A DNA stretch of 64,000 nt, taken from Straminergon stramineum (Eukaryota > Streptophyta > Bryopsida > Hypnales > Calliergonaceae). The stretch's first letter is position 1. Every line of letters starts with the position of its first letter. Location: assembly GCA_963920665.1 (NCBI GenBank), contig OY987265.1, forward strand, positions 42,785,001 through 42,849,000, written 5' to 3'. Below the pieces are notes generated by a model. It had not been told where the DNA came from. It worked only from the letters and a program-made list of their open reading frames with translations, and did no database searches. Below, piece after piece: positions 35,597-49,800 of this stretch. Made by a program: the position numbers and the translations under genes.

Positions 35597-36646
35597 AAAA
35601 AATGGTTGGTCTTTCTTGCAATAACCTTGCTCTCAGACATGTGATTTCCAAGATTTTCACATATTGAACTCCTTTAGTCCATGGCATAGGTACTTTGTTT
35701 ATAGAAATATAATTAGTATTTCAATGAAAAATTTTCTAAGATTTGTTAAATCTCTCCTCTACTTAGGATACTTTCAAAAAATTTCAAACTCAAATATTTT
35801 ACCATTTGTAAAATAAAAAATCTTCAATTGGAAAGTTTTTATTTTTAGTGTATCTAAACTTCAAAATTCAATGAAAATGATAGAAGGCAAAATTTAGTTT
35901 GTATATTTTAGTACATTTTTCACAATTGATCTATAACTAACACACCTAAAATTTGAACTTCAATTCACTTTGAAAAAGATCAAGACACCTTGCATTACTT
36001 TGATCCTTGTTAAAGAATAAAACTTCAAGAAATATCTACTAACTTCCCAATTTTTTAAAGAAGCTTATCCTAGAATCCAAAAAATGAAATTGTTTTGACT
36101 ACTTTAGAGCAATAGAAAATGGGAAGAACAGAAAAAATAAAATAAAAGAAAGAGTGACTTATGATATAGTTACAAGCCCCCCTTTTTTTTTCTATATCCC
36201 TTAAGTGATATCAAACTTCTAAAATCACTTCATCTACACTAAATAGGGATATTAAGGGGACCAAAAAATGAAAGGGACTTACCCTAAAAAAACTTACCTC
36301 ACGGTAAAAACAAGTGTGTATTCTTATACAATAGATTAGGATTTAGGAAGCCCATGAACTTCTTTTGTTTTGCACTCACTAGTTCTAATCTTTTCATTGC
36401 ATGCGGTAATCGTGGTTGAATTCTTGGATGCTTCATGCTTGTTCGAAGGTATAATGTTCAAAGAATTATCAATTTAGGATTTCTAAAACAAGACAAGTTC
36501 CAGTACTATACATTCTTAACTCATTGTGCAAGGTTTTTGGGTAAAACACATTGGTAGGTATCACAATTAGGTACCTTTACCTTAGTCCTATGCAAAGGCA
36601 AAGAATCTTAGAACCGAAATAAGGTAGGAGACTCTAAATCCACACA
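35597..36646. other. AT-rich intergenic spacer
   Basis: No gene recognised. Confidence 0.3.
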
Positions 36647-36758
36647 GGCTCTAAAACTGCCCACCTCCTCAAAAGTACATTGTTTGTACATGATTTTTTT
36701 CATCTTTACAGGGGTGTACCAACAATGTACATTTGAGGAGGTGGGCAATTTTAGAGCC
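36647..36758. ncRNA. miRNA-precursor-like hairpin (candidate)
   Basis: Arms of about 43 nt, 36647-36690 and 36715-36758, pair with only about three mismatches. TGCCCACCTCCTCAAAAGTA pairs with TACATTTGAGGAGGTGGGCA. The loop is about 24 nt. Size and pairing fit a plant small-RNA precursor, but the right arm is also the start of dispersed repeat R, so a foldback repeat is an equally good reading. Confidence 0.35.
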
Positions 36759-36946
36759 CTCTACCATTTCGACTTCAAAAATTCTTAACTAATTCTGTAA
36801 AGCTACAAAAATTATGAAACGACTTGGATTAGATGTTAATTCCACTTGTCTTTCGAGGAAAATTTACTGAAAAATATTTCAATAAGTTTCACCTCCCCAA
36901 AATTCAATTTCAGCTCTTACATGGGTGCTTTATGGACCTCCTACTT
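36714..36946 (+). repeat. Dispersed repeat R, copy 2
   Basis: Homologous along its length to 26577-26793 in the same orientation, ending at the shared GGGTGCTTTATGGACCTCCTAC. Its first 45 bases form the 3' arm of the hairpin above. Confidence 0.7.
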
Positions 36947-38586
36947 TATAATCATTTTTCAATACCATTGTTTGTTTTTTCTAGACTGAGGCAAGCCAAG
37001 GAAGCTGAGATTGACAGGAAGATCAAGCTCCTCAATGCTGAAGCTGTGAAATCGCCTCCAAGGTGATGGCCCTTCTAATGAAGTAAGTGATGACAATTAG
37101 AAATTAGGGTATGCTGTCCTCTTGCTTTGAAGAGGAAGAGGCCATTTACAAATGTAAACATTCTTTGATGCTAATTGGTATCGTTCTTTGTAAATAAAAG
37201 TACTGTGATTTCTTGTGAATATCTGAAGTCGAATTGTTGTGAAGCCACCTACTCTTGCAAGGGGATGCTGATTGTGGTCCAATCTTCGGATGTAAAAAAA
37301 AATTTAATTTTTGAATGTTGGGTATGTGATGGTGTCCATGTGATGCCAAGATCAATCCATTTGGTCTGTATTTTACATTGGAATGTTGTCAAGAAATCTC
37401 CTATAGCAAAAACACACACGCAAATTTTGATTTTTCAATTCAAAATTGAGTTTCTCTTTCCTAAAAACTCCTAACCATTGGTTTTTGTAAATGACAAGTG
37501 TAAAATTGGACACAGATTGAATGTACAATACCCTTCAATAAGTCTTGCAACCCCACTATGAAGCCCTTCATTTTTTTTCTTTTTGACTCCATTTTAAAAA
37601 TACTCTATCAAAACTATCCTATTAAATCTATTGCTTTATGGAACCACAATCAACATGTGAAATTTCCATGTCAAAAAATAGGAACTCTATTTTTGGTGAA
37701 TTATTTTATTATTTTTTCATGGCCTTACATAATAATTAATTAAAAAATACATGTGATGATTTTTTAAGATTTGATTGCACAAGTATTTAGGAAATATCAT
37801 TGTTTATATCTTTCATGTTACAAAGACTCACATTATGTAGGTAAAATTTTCCTCTATGTGATTTTGTAATTTTTTTTCATAAAAAAATCAGACCACAAAA
37901 AATCAGCTTTGAATCACTAAATTTGGATATTTGATATTACTAAAAACCACTAAAGTGTAAGTGTGACAAATTATCAAAATTCACTTTTAAATATTATATT
38001 TTGAATTTTTTTGAAAAATATGGGGTATGATGACATTCAAGACATCCATCTCCACTAAAAATATTCAATTTCATCCAAATCATGCTTTAAAAGTTATTGA
38101 GGAAGATAGCTTCATCATTCTTAGTGTAACGTAATTAAGTATTGGTGTTTCTTGCAAACACCAATCGATAAGGACTATAGGAGTGTGAAGGTAAGATATA
38201 ACTATAGATGAAATAGATTAGGGGATTAGTGGGGATTATGGGAATGTAGAGGTGAGATATAGAGAAGGATATTATAATTAAAAAAGATATTAACAAAAAG
38301 CATTGTAGCCTGAGGCCAATTGCTTTGATTGACTTGGACCAAACAAGATATCAATTGAGAGAAATGACAATGCTTTACAGTTTTATATGGTATCATTATA
38401 TCTTAAAGTTTCTTCAAAGAAGACTAGGAATCTTTTTCAAGTAACCATATAAATATTATAGGAGTCCCTTATAATATTAGGAAGACATTCCTATCATTGA
38501 AATAGAGAGTTTGATTTCTACTAAATCCAACCATGGTAGAGAGAAGTTATCCAAATTGATGAAGCGTGGGTGAATTTTGTGACATT
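36947..38586. other. AT-rich intergenic spacer
   Basis: No gene recognised. Around 37840-38110 it resembles the right arm of the inverted repeat at 34573-35596 (CACTAAA, AAGTGTGACAAATTA, TTTAAATA and TTTGAAAAATA words in the same order). Confidence 0.4.
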
Positions 38587-38589
38587 ATT

Positions 38590-38792
38590 CACTATAAGAA
38601 ACCTGTGTTTTTGGTGACATGGCTCGATTTTATGGAACGGATTTCTTTTATGCCCCATGCTTTTATGTCAACAATAACGTCCTAAATAACATCAAGATAT
38701 TACATTAGACATCATTGTTGATATAAAAACGTCAGTTGTTACATTCGATGTCATCTAAAATTTGTCACTTCAAATATGGATTTCTTATAGTG
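38590..38792. mobile_element. 203-bp CACTA-type MITE
   Basis: CACTATAAGAAA at the left is matched by TTTCTTATAGTG at the right, a perfect 12-bp terminal inverted repeat. Flanking triplets ATT (38587-38589) and CTT (38793-38795) differ in one base, compatible with an aged 3-bp duplication. The interior carries GACATC/GATGTC palindromic words. It sits exactly at the left border of family A copy 3. Confidence 0.6.
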
Positions 38793-39652
38793 CTTATTTC
38801 CATCAAAAAACACTCAAAATTTCCAATCCTATTGCAAAGTGCAAAATACTCAATTTATTTTGTATATCCAACCATAGACTAGTGTATAAATATGTAGAAG
38901 AAATTTCAAAAGCTTTGACTACATAGATTCTAAGATATTTGTATTTAAAGTGAAAAAGAAAGTTTTTTGGTACCTTGCTCAATTAGATTTTTTGGCTTTG
39001 ATTCATCTTAATTTAAAATTCTCACACTATGGATTTTTAATTTTTAATTTTTAATTTTTCATGTTGAATAATTGAGTTGAGAGTCTAGGAAAAAAATTAC
39101 AAAAACACACACTTAAGTTTCAGTCATTAAAAAAATTCAGTAGAAGTAGGTTCAAGATAGAAAGAAAATCTAAATTTTTGATATATTTAAGATGGAATTT
39201 GAACATACTAATGTCAAAAGTGATATTGTTGAAGCAAGAGATCTTAACCTTGTGGAACTTCTTTTTTTAATTGTGAAAATTGAGTTCAGAAATGAATCCT
39301 TCAAGTTATTTTTTCAAGAAGATGCTTAGTTTGCCAAAAAATAAGATTGCCCATAATTTTCACATGAAAAATCCAAATGGATGAATCTAAAATTTCAATG
39401 TAATTGATAAAAAAATTTTTAGTAAATATTGGGGAGAGGAGGTCTCTGCCTGATGCACCTAAAAAAGGGCTTTTAGTGCCATAACTTATTCTCCCAGATT
39501 TCAATAGAAATAAAAATTATACTCACCAAAAGCTAATGTGTTCTTCTATCTTCACAAAAAGTTTCAAAAAATCATGACAAATATTGAGACTCTAGGAGCA
39601 TGCCCCAAATCCATTTTGTTCTGCAAAGGGACAATAAAAATTCAAAGGTTAA
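38793..39652 (+). mobile_element. Family A TTAA element, copy 3 (left-truncated)
   Basis: Homologous to 7900-8785 throughout: the CATCAAAAAACACTCAAAATT box, GATGGAATTTGAACATACTAA, then AAATCCATTTTGTTCTGCAAA near the end. The right TTAA is at 39649-39652. The terminal roughly 35 bp of the left end (CCCTTAAGTCCC) are missing, replaced by the adjoining CACTA MITE. Confidence 0.65.
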
Positions 39653-42600
39653 GATGACTAATTAGTAAGAAAAATTCTAAAATGTTGTTTTTAGTTTTGA
39701 GTGTCAAGTTTTTTGCATATATTAAGTATATGACAAGTTCACAATACCAATTGGTCATTACATTAGAATTATATTGAATAAAATTAAAAAATACAAGACA
39801 TCTTGGATAAGGTACCTCAAATCAAATTATCTAACGAATTTAAAATACAATAAGTAATAATTTTCAAATGCCTTCTAAAATAATAAAATGAAAAAGAGAT
39901 TTTTCTTTATATGCATTTACTTTGGCACTATCAAGCCATATTATGGGTTTATTATACTTAATCCAATTTTCAAAAATACTATCAAAATATCAACTACTAA
40001 ATAATCTCTCATTGAAATTCTTTACATCTTGTATTTTGAAGCAAAATTCTAAAAAATAAAAAACAAATTTTATAGCCCATCCATGATGTTGTCGAAGATC
40101 CATTAAATTGGTGTGTAGGGGACATGAATGTTCAAAGCCAAAAATGATTTAACTCTCACTGTTATTCTTTTCAATTGTGACAGTTTTGAAAACTATTTAT
40201 TTTCATTCTCCACTTCTTCTTGGTTTTCATAAATAATGATGGATTTCAATCAGTTAGTACAAACCTCAATAGTTTTGTAGTAAGTTTCTATTTTCACAAT
40301 GATTATTTGTAACTAGACTCTAAACCTTAATATACATCAATATCAAGAAGGACAATTTTGAAAGTACAATGATCCATTGAAAAAATTTAAAACTTAAGAG
40401 ATTAAAATTTCAATGTTTGATATTTACATATGTTTGTGACTTTACATTGATAGAATGTTTTTTATATAATTATTTGTCTTTAAATCACCTATCCATAGTT
40501 TCCCAATAGACTTACAAGTGACCTCAAAAATTCCCCACAAAATGTTATTTTTTCCAAGATCTCCATTACAAAGTGACTTTGATTTTATCTTTCACCTTGA
40601 ACATTGGGCTTTCTTCACTTCATATTCAAATATTGATTTTTCATCTTCAAGATGGGATTCTCATAATTATCTCACAGTCATTGCAAATCAAATTTCCTAC
40701 AACACTCTTGGAGTTTTGTTCTACCATTGTCCTCTTTTACAATAAAACTCCATGCCCATTCCATCAGTTTGCTTAGAAAGAATTTTGTGACTCAATTAGA
40801 TTTGTGATCAAGGAGCCAATAAACAATTAAAATATTAGGGTGTCTAATAGAATGGTCAAGGAAAAAGCTTGAAAACTAGTGCCCCTATATTTATCACAAA
40901 GAAGAAAACTTATATAAATGATTATTGTACACTTGTATTCTTTGCTTTCTACTTATTTTTGAAGAATACCGATAATTACAACTAAATTGAGCTTTGAATG
41001 TAAAAGTAGACATAACATTGTTCACCAATGTTCTCTTCTCTTTTAACTTTAATCTTGAAAGGACACTATGGAAGTGTGGATGACAAATCATTCTTCTATA
41101 TATAGAAGACACAAGTGCATATGTTCATCCTTGAAATTTTGTGCAAAAGGGAAGATCTTACACAATATTTTTACATCTAATGAGTGCATTGGGGTTTTTT
41201 AAGTAGATGATTCACATTGTACCGAAAAGGATGATTTCCATGGTGACTAGCCCATCCTTATATGGTTAAGAGAGAGCCACATATTCTAGAAAGAATGTCA
41301 TGAGGTGGCCACACCTCCTTGAATTACATTAACCCCTACTAGATGAGCCCATCACCATTGATTGCAAGCCTCACTACCCATCACTTTGTTTGATACCATT
41401 TTGCAATTAGATACAAATGAAAAATTTTATATTTATTTTTCAGAGATGAATTCATATGTCTAATACAAATCAACAAATTTTCAAATTTTTGGATTTTTTT
41501 GGAAATTACTGTGAATTTCTCAAGAAAAAATTGAATAAAATTCATATCAAATGCAAAATATATTAAAAAAATCTTAAATTTTTCACCATAGATGTATATT
41601 ATAATGTATAATATCATGTCCTAAGCCAAAGTTACCATGTCATTCAAAACTAGAAATTCAACAAACCATGGCTATAGGTCCAAAGTTCATATTGCTATAA
41701 AATATTAAAATTTACGAATTTTTCAAAATTTCCAATTGAAGTAGGAACTGCATTTGATAATCTTCACTTCACTAGCTTGTCTCAAATTCCAAAAATATCA
41801 TTTTTATGGGTAAAATTCACATCACTAAGAAAAAATAGCAAGAAATGACCCAAATATACTACAAGTGTGATATGTGGATTAAGCACCTTCTTCTTTAGAG
41901 AAGTCAATAATACCTTAAAAGAGAAAATTTGTACTACTATTCATTGAAAATGTACTCAAGCAACTTCCAAAAAAGAAAATTGGATGAGAATTCAAACATT
42001 TTTTTTCCATCCTACAAACTTTGGTGAAGTCACCTAAAGAACAAAATAACATTTGCAACATCCTTCAACGGTTAACCCCTAAGTGCTTTTACATCCACTT
42101 TTTAAATGATGAACAAATTGAAGTTCAACATTCATCTTCATTATTGCTTGTATTAAAATCATCCTAATTTGTATAGATACTTTATCAAGTTGTTGATCTA
42201 TCTACGGGTTGGATTTGGTGTTTTTAGAGTACATATTTTTCTAAAATTACAAGTGTACTAGTGTATCAAGTTGTTGACCAAGCCAAAATTGCAATGACTC
42301 TAGTTCAAAAGTGCAACTATAAAAATGAGGTCGTAGTTTTAAGAACACAAAATTTTTAAGACATCACTAGGTGAAGAGAACCTCTTTTCAAATCCATTCC
42401 AAAAAAATGAACTCAAAAAATGACAATGTTTTGCTTGTAACCAAATTTCAAAGGAGTTTTGAACTTTCCCTTTCAAAATTTATAAAGAAATGTTGGTGAT
42501 AGCATTGGTGAATCTAACCGGGTAGATGGAATCTACAATTCAAAATCTACAACTTTTATTGGTTACTTAGTTTCAAAATATTCTTCCAAATAGCACTTTA

Positions 42601-43854
42601 TAATGATTTCTCTCAAATCGTCAATTGTTGTAGGGAAGACTTCCGACGTTGAGGAGTTAAGGATAATTCCCTTGCTTTGAGCCAATATTCATGGACTTTC
42701 TGAAGTATTTTGGAGACCACATGCCTTGTGAAACAATGTTCTGAAGAAACATGTTCGTACGCTGTTGCTACTGTCACAAGTCACAACCTGACACCAGACC
42801 CTTTATTCACGATATAATGTACGATCAGCATCACAATTCTTTGTTTATTCACAGCTGAAACCTTCACAAGGATTCCGTTTCGTTTGTGTCAAGAAAGAAA
42901 AAAAACTTCACAAGGACAAGCACAATTGCTTTTGATTAAGGTGAGTATCATCACACCCTGGAATTGGGGAGCAAGGCTTGGATATTCTCGAATAGCATCT
43001 GGATCTTCTGGAATGAAATAAAATTATTTACATGAAGCACTGTCCACAAGTGAATCTGAAGTCACTTTCGACGAGACTGCACAAGCTTTCCAACTTTCTG
43101 GATTTCAGTTCAATTGAAAGCTGCCACAGGAGAGGTGATTAATGACTTTCTGTACCATCTAGCTGTGAAACTAATTAAGTTAAGCTTAGCCTCGAACTGC
43201 TAATAACTTAACGAGGTTCACGACATCCAACAACCAGGGAATTCAGCTTACACAATGTTGCACAGACAGTACACCGGAGGTAACTACTGTAGCTTTGTTC
43301 TGGAACTACGCAATATCAAGATTTCAAACTTCATTTTTCGATGCGATGCAGTGTCGGTAGGCTTTTAAGTACTCGTTAATGTTGGCAAATCAACCTCCTA
43401 ATGTTTGTTTCAACACGGGGGTTAATTTGCACTACAGTAGTGAATCTCCTGAAAGCACCTATAACTGAGAAATGTAGCTGTTTCGGTTGCATCTGTAGCC
43501 GTCACGTGTTTGACTTTGAAACTCCGTAACTATCTCCCAATACGAAGTGAGTGCGAACGAATGCACAGTAGTAGCAATTAGTCAAGTACTCTTGCAAAAG
43601 GTATAGTTCTGTGGTACTATTTAATTTACAATTCCAGTCCTATCCCAGTCCAATTGCATCTGATGTGAACTTGGAGGTCACGGATTCCATTTGGCTCAAA
43701 TTTCGACAAGGATTATTCCAGGTATGACGCAATTTTTGCAAGATTGCAAAACTAGTGCAAAGTAAGTGAAGGTTTGTGTATTGGGATATCTATGAAATTG
43801 TTTTTTAGAAGCTACTGATTATTGCTTGTAGATTAGAGATAGAAATCAATACTC
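39653..43854. other. Long AT-rich intergenic spacer
   Basis: No gene recognised. TTAACCCCTAAGTGC at 42072 and an inverted, poorly matching end (GAGGAGTTAA) at 42651-42660 could mark another degenerate piggyBac-like element of about 580 bp; TTAACCCCTACTAG occurs at 41329. From about 42,650 the base composition becomes gene-like and presumably holds the GRDP promoter and 5' UTR. Confidence 0.35.
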
Positions 43855-46800
43855 ATGGGGTCGAAGGAGAAAGGAGAAGGAGGTCTGGGATTCTACAGCT
43901 CAAGCAGTGCAAGTGTTGAAGAAAGCATTGATGTTGCAAGGGAGTGGAGATATGCGCAAGCCATCCCACTGACAGTTACACCTGACATGGTGAGTGCTGC
44001 CAAGCGGGAGCTTCGGTTCCTGGCGGAGATCAACTCGGTGCCAGCTCTTTTGCAAGCAGGCCCTACTCTTGACTGCGCCATTCAAAGGTATGAGAGCCTT
44101 GATCTTATTTCATAATCCATATGTACGGCATCAGCTCATAAAACTTGTAAGGTAGGAAAGTCATTCACGTTTATGTTTGACTGGTTTCTCTTATTAGAAA
44201 GGAAAATTCTGAGTGTGTATTGTCGACAATTTTGAGAGGAAATCCAGCGCTAGATCGATGAGCCTGGCAATAGTGGCGTTTGCTCGTCCTGATTTCTGTT
44301 TCTATTTATGGTCATTTTATTTAAAATGGCGGATTTCCGAGTTCCACATTCTAGTCTGAGAACTTTGAAAACTAGAAATATTAAGTGCCTGGAGGCTTTG
44401 AGACTACGAAACCTGAAGATGGTTTTGACGTGGCCGACTGAAACCTTGAGCTCCGAAATCTAGGTTACAAGTATATGCGGCACGGGTGGGCAACTGGAAA
44501 GGGGAACTTTGGTTATCAGTTGGTAGACGATTTGACCTAAAACTGTTCCAGTTCCTCAAAACCTAGCCTTTACCATGCCTTGCCAATTTCGTGACATTCC
44601 ACCATTTTCTGTTTCTTGCTTCTGTTTCTAGTTTTCAATTCGTGCATTTCTGTAATTATGGTCATGGACACGCTATCATTGACAAGCATCCTGAGTTTGA
44701 CTGATCTACAGACGAACTTTTTTGTGGATCCAAGATGCAGAAATCAAATAAATATCTCATGAACCTGTATCTTCAATTGGCTCATATTTTGCTTCAACAA
44801 CTTCACACTGAACTATATACATACTTTGACAAAAAATGTGACTTGATAATATGATGTCCAGTTGCTTAGAGTGGGTGGTATACTTCTAATGGACGGTTCA
44901 CTTGCCAGATATGAGCACTGTTGGCTTCCATTGCTGGCTAGTGAAGGGAGTAAAGACGGTGTTTCTCCTCTGGTGCCTCCCTTGGACTGCGCCTGGGTGT
45001 GGCATTGTCACCGACTCAACCCTGTAAGTAAAACAATTAAACCTTCCACCTGTGACAATGTTGAAGCAATTTGGTAGTACGCACAATTTATCAGTAATCC
45101 CATTGAGGGTGCTCTATTTCATCACATGCTCACGACAATCTTTAATTTAGCATAGCCACGTATGCTTTTCATGAGTCCCATTCAGTGAAAAGGCGACATG
45201 TGGCTGTTTGATATTCATAGATTTGATCAGTTTCGGATGAATTAGAGAGCATTTTACAGTATTCTGATGAGCATCAGCAGCCATGGAATAACCTTCTTCT
45301 CATACACAGGACATCAAAGTCACAGCATTACTTTCCATTCCATTCCATGTTTACCTGTATCCTTATGAGTCTTATGTTTTGAAAATTGTAAGGATGATGC
45401 GTGAATTCTTTGAATCTATTTCACAGATACAGTATGCCAAAGACTGTGAGCGTCTGTATGGGCGACTGTTGGGTGTCCATAACACTGAACAAGACACAAC
45501 ACTCGTGGAGACCACAGAGAAGACCAAGGAGCTTTGGAGGAAACATTATCCCAATGAGGAGTACTATCTCCAGCTTACACAAACTGGAGCTTCAGAGTTT
45601 GACAAAAGAGAAAGGCGTAATGAGTATGACCTCGTAGGAGCTGTCACAAGGCAGAATTCTTTCTATTTTCAGGTACGCCTGTTTGACAAGAACTTTCTGC
45701 AACTTTCTTGGAAAATTATTTCAATCTGGCCCTAAAAATAAGCGTTATAGGGTTGTGGATACTCTTTCTGTCACTTTAAGCATTTTGAACCAATATGTAA
45801 GAGTGCTTTTATTGGGAGATCACTCAGTAGAACTTACTGGTCAGGAGTGATCACTTTGAGTAAGGTATGAACACCCCTAATCAACACTGCTCAAAATGTG
45901 ACAGCTGCATTTGGACCAAAAAAGTGTCACAAAAACTAAGATATTGATTACAAAATATGTACATAGGCAAACCATGAGAGGCTGTGAGAATCTAGTGCTG
46001 GTTTGGGGTACTTTTAGAAACAGTACTTTTGAAAATTCAAAATTATTTCATATGGTGTCCAAATAATGCATGCTAAAGTGAGTTGGAATCCTCTTTCAAT
46101 TACCAATAAGATACAATTTAAAAAATAATAATGTTTGATAATAGTAACAATGATTGGTTGTAATTAGTGATGATTACAGGTGCACATTACTGAAAGAGTT
46201 TGAAATCTCTCTTTGGATCAACTTTTTCTCACACTCATGCAATTCAAACACCGGGGGATTGTAGGGCGAGTAGACCGTCCCTGATTTCCATTAAAAAGTT
46301 AACAGCCAAAGACATTTAACCACGAAGGCCAACCAAGAGTTGATTGGAAGCCATGAGTTGCTGTTGGTAACATGGGTCAGTGATCCTTCAATCATGGTTT
46401 AGTACATATCCTCTGCCTTTAAGGAGATTCTTTGGTTGTTTCACATGCTTGCCTTGAAGGTTTCGCAACCCTACGTGAAGGAAGACAGCTACTTGCACTC
46501 CGCCGAGCAAAGATACAAGGGCTTTCTCCACCTCTTTGCCCAATCCGGAGGAAAAGGCGGGGCCTTCCTGGTGCCCACCTTCGACATTGACCTGATGTGG
46601 CATACCCACCAACTCGACCCTGAGGCATACAACAGAGACCTCCTGGTGCTCTCGGGTCGGCTTTTGCCCCACGACGACACTGATGATAACCGCGAGGAGG
46701 GGGGAAAACTGAGGACTGGATTTCAAGACACCAAGCGGCTATGGGAGGAGACATTCGGTAGCCAGTATGAGAAAGCGGGAGCCATGTATCGAGGCCCAGC

Positions 46801-49800
46801 TCCATCGCCTGTTGCTGCATCACCTGGCTCGCCTGATAATGTGATGTTTGGAGCCACTTACTTGAAGCTCCAAGAAGCCCAACGGCATTACTTGGTTGCG
46901 CGAGAATCTGTTCAGGTATAACCAACCATGCTTTCAATATCCAAATTTATGGTTGCCTTTCCAACAGATACGGGGTCCAATAAGGTGTTGTCTGCAAGTA
47001 GCACACATCAATCACATCTTTATGGTCTTGATCGAAGCATATAATAAAATTTTGAAGCCTCCCCGGCTATTGAAGATTATCTCGTCCATGATTTCCATGT
47101 CTGATGGGAGTATGCCATTAACACATGCACCTGCAGCTTTGTGTGAATGTGTTGGAAGTGAGGAACTTGCACCCACACAAAACAGGCACAAAGGTGTTTG
47201 TCAGCGTGAGAGGCATTCAAAACGCGGGTGATTTCCATGTGGCCACATCGGAAGCGGACATGTTGACGAGCCCAAGGTGGCACCAGAGACCCTGGATAAT
47301 GCACTGCGCAACGTCAATGGAGGGAGTGGTGTTTGAGCTCAGGGCCCATCAGACGACGGGCCTTTTCAAGAGCTTGACAGGAAGCAAGCACCTTGGAGAG
47401 GTTCGGATTTCGTTCAGCACGCTTCTGGCATCACCCACCTTGGCCATCCAAGGGTGGTATGCAGTGTGCCAGAAATCGGGTGTCGATCAAATCTATGATA
47501 CGGACCATAAACCCCCTGCTGTGTTGTTGGCGTCCTCCATTACACCGCCCGTTTCGTCCCCATACCTCCTGCGAGCTGTCAATGGGAAGGTGCAAAGCGA
47601 CATTTTTGACAGCGTCGACAAAGAGTCTCAAAAGGGTTGGCATGCCGGCCGGTGGTTGTCGAGGATCGTTTTGGACCAGAATTCAGAAGAAGTTTACCTT
47701 GTGCGCGTACGGTAATAATACCACTCGGACTTCTATAAATGCAAGTGTTGTGGCTTTCCACACGTATGTGGACACGTATGTGCACTTGTGTGTGCATAGT
47801 CTAAGTCAATTGGGTTATGTTACATGATCAAATTTGTTTCGCTTCAACTGTTCCCTCTTTCAATTCTGAATCTGAATTGGATTTTAATCTAATTGGAGAC
47901 TTACCCATGAATTATGAAGGAGACCAGACCCTCTGTATCTGTAAACTACATGTTCTGAGGATCATATTGGTATGGCTTGGAAATGGGAAAGGAAGACCCG
48001 GCTGGAATCTCATTTTCATCTCCTGGACTTGGATAATTGTAGGAAAATGAAAGGACGAATGAGGGACTTAATTCCCGTGGAGGAACATGAAAAGCAAGTG
48101 CAAGTTTGCCAACGGGATATGAATAGGATGAAGGCTAAGCCGTGGTCATTGAAATCAGGTAAGTTACTCGGTCACGTGCATGCCTGGTCCTTTGTGCTCC
48201 CTACACCTAGTAACATCGAGGTATTGATCTCCTCAATTTTTTGTGAATTTCTTATTTGTAGACTTGCACAAACTAGTTGAAACTAAAAAAAAAAGTAGCA
48301 AGATCGGTGCACAATGACCTTTTCTTTCTTATCGTCTTACTTGTGGGGGGCGCACTGGTGGCATACATATATATCAGTGGAATTTGCAGCAGCAGCTCAA
48401 CAGATTATGAACACACAAGCACAAAAAGATAATGCAAATGTGCAGCGGGAGTGGTGTCTATTAGACAAAGCCACCACTGTCACTGTGAGGAAAATCCCAG
48501 ATGACCCAAATTGGGATGACCACCCAGAATTGGAGCTCCACGGAGATGTTGGATATCCGGTATGATACCTTCACTTGCTTTTTCGATGTGATGTGCAAAT
48601 GGAAAATCATTTACAAACAGAATCATTACTGAGGGCAATGTTAACAGCGCCTTACTTTTGGTTTTCCAAGACAATATGCAAGCAGTGACGCAAGAAACAT
48701 GTTCTCGAACTGCTAAATCGTTAAGTGGCTACATCAATATCTTTAAAAGTTGATGTGAATCATTTACAAAACTGCAACGTAACAAAATGTACTAATAGAA
48801 AGAAGAAACCACATCCTACATTTTTGAACTATAGAAACTATGCTTTGAAAGTTCTTGTTATTGACTACTGCTACCAAAGTGGAATTTTGTGTTTTACTTG
48901 GACACATAGGGTTTAAGTTCATTAGGAAAACTACCAGCGCCCTCCATTAGCCCTCCATTATGCAGTCAGTGAAGAAAATAAAACCCCGAATGTGAACTTG
49001 TAAATTGGACAAAACCATGTGACTCTGTAATTTGGTTGGGCTAGCTTTTTGTTTTCTTCAGAGGCATAAATGAGGTTATTATGTAGGAAGAAGAAATTAA
49101 GTGAGAGATTGCTCAGAAAATCGTTAGTCTTTTGAGCATGTGTTGATTGTGGTTGTGTAGGTAAAGCTGCTCTCAGGAAGGTGGCTGCAATACCAAGTGC
49201 ACGAAGCAAAGCCCGAGGATGAAAGTGGATTTGTGACTGTTATCAGATACACTCCCGATTGCCCCACGGGCAAGGCAACTGCCCTCTTCAATTGGAAAGC
49301 CGCAGTCATGGAGGTAACTAAACTTGCTGCACATCTTTAGAAAGCTTCAACTGCACCCACACAAGCATCCAAATCCATCATTCTGATTTTATTAAATGTT
49401 TATATAAAGTTTGTTGGTTTTCTTGGTAGCTTGCCATTTATATCATAGCAAAAAACGTTGTAAGAGAGTTGAGGAATGCTAAATACGATTTTATTTTAGA
49501 GAGGGCAATCAACTTGTTATGTTGAAATACTTAGAATAAATGGTGCAAGCATACAAAAGCTAAAGAATGGTGTGGTATTCTTCTCTCAATACTTTATTTG
49601 TGCATGTCAAGTTTAGTTACTCTCATTCAAAGAATTGTGAGGATGACAGTCTGTAAACAATTCTAACATGCCTGCAATATTTCATAATATTTGCAAATCC
49701 TTGTAGGTGAGTGTGGAAGAGAACGTGGTGTTGGTGATCTTACTATCCACCATTACAGCTACGGCTGTCAATGATCTACTAGGAGCAACCAACAAAAAGA

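Noticed and set aside
42072..42660. Further piggyBac-like element
   Set aside because: TTAA at both ends and CCCCTAAGTG at the left, but the right end matches poorly and there is no homologous copy in the window.
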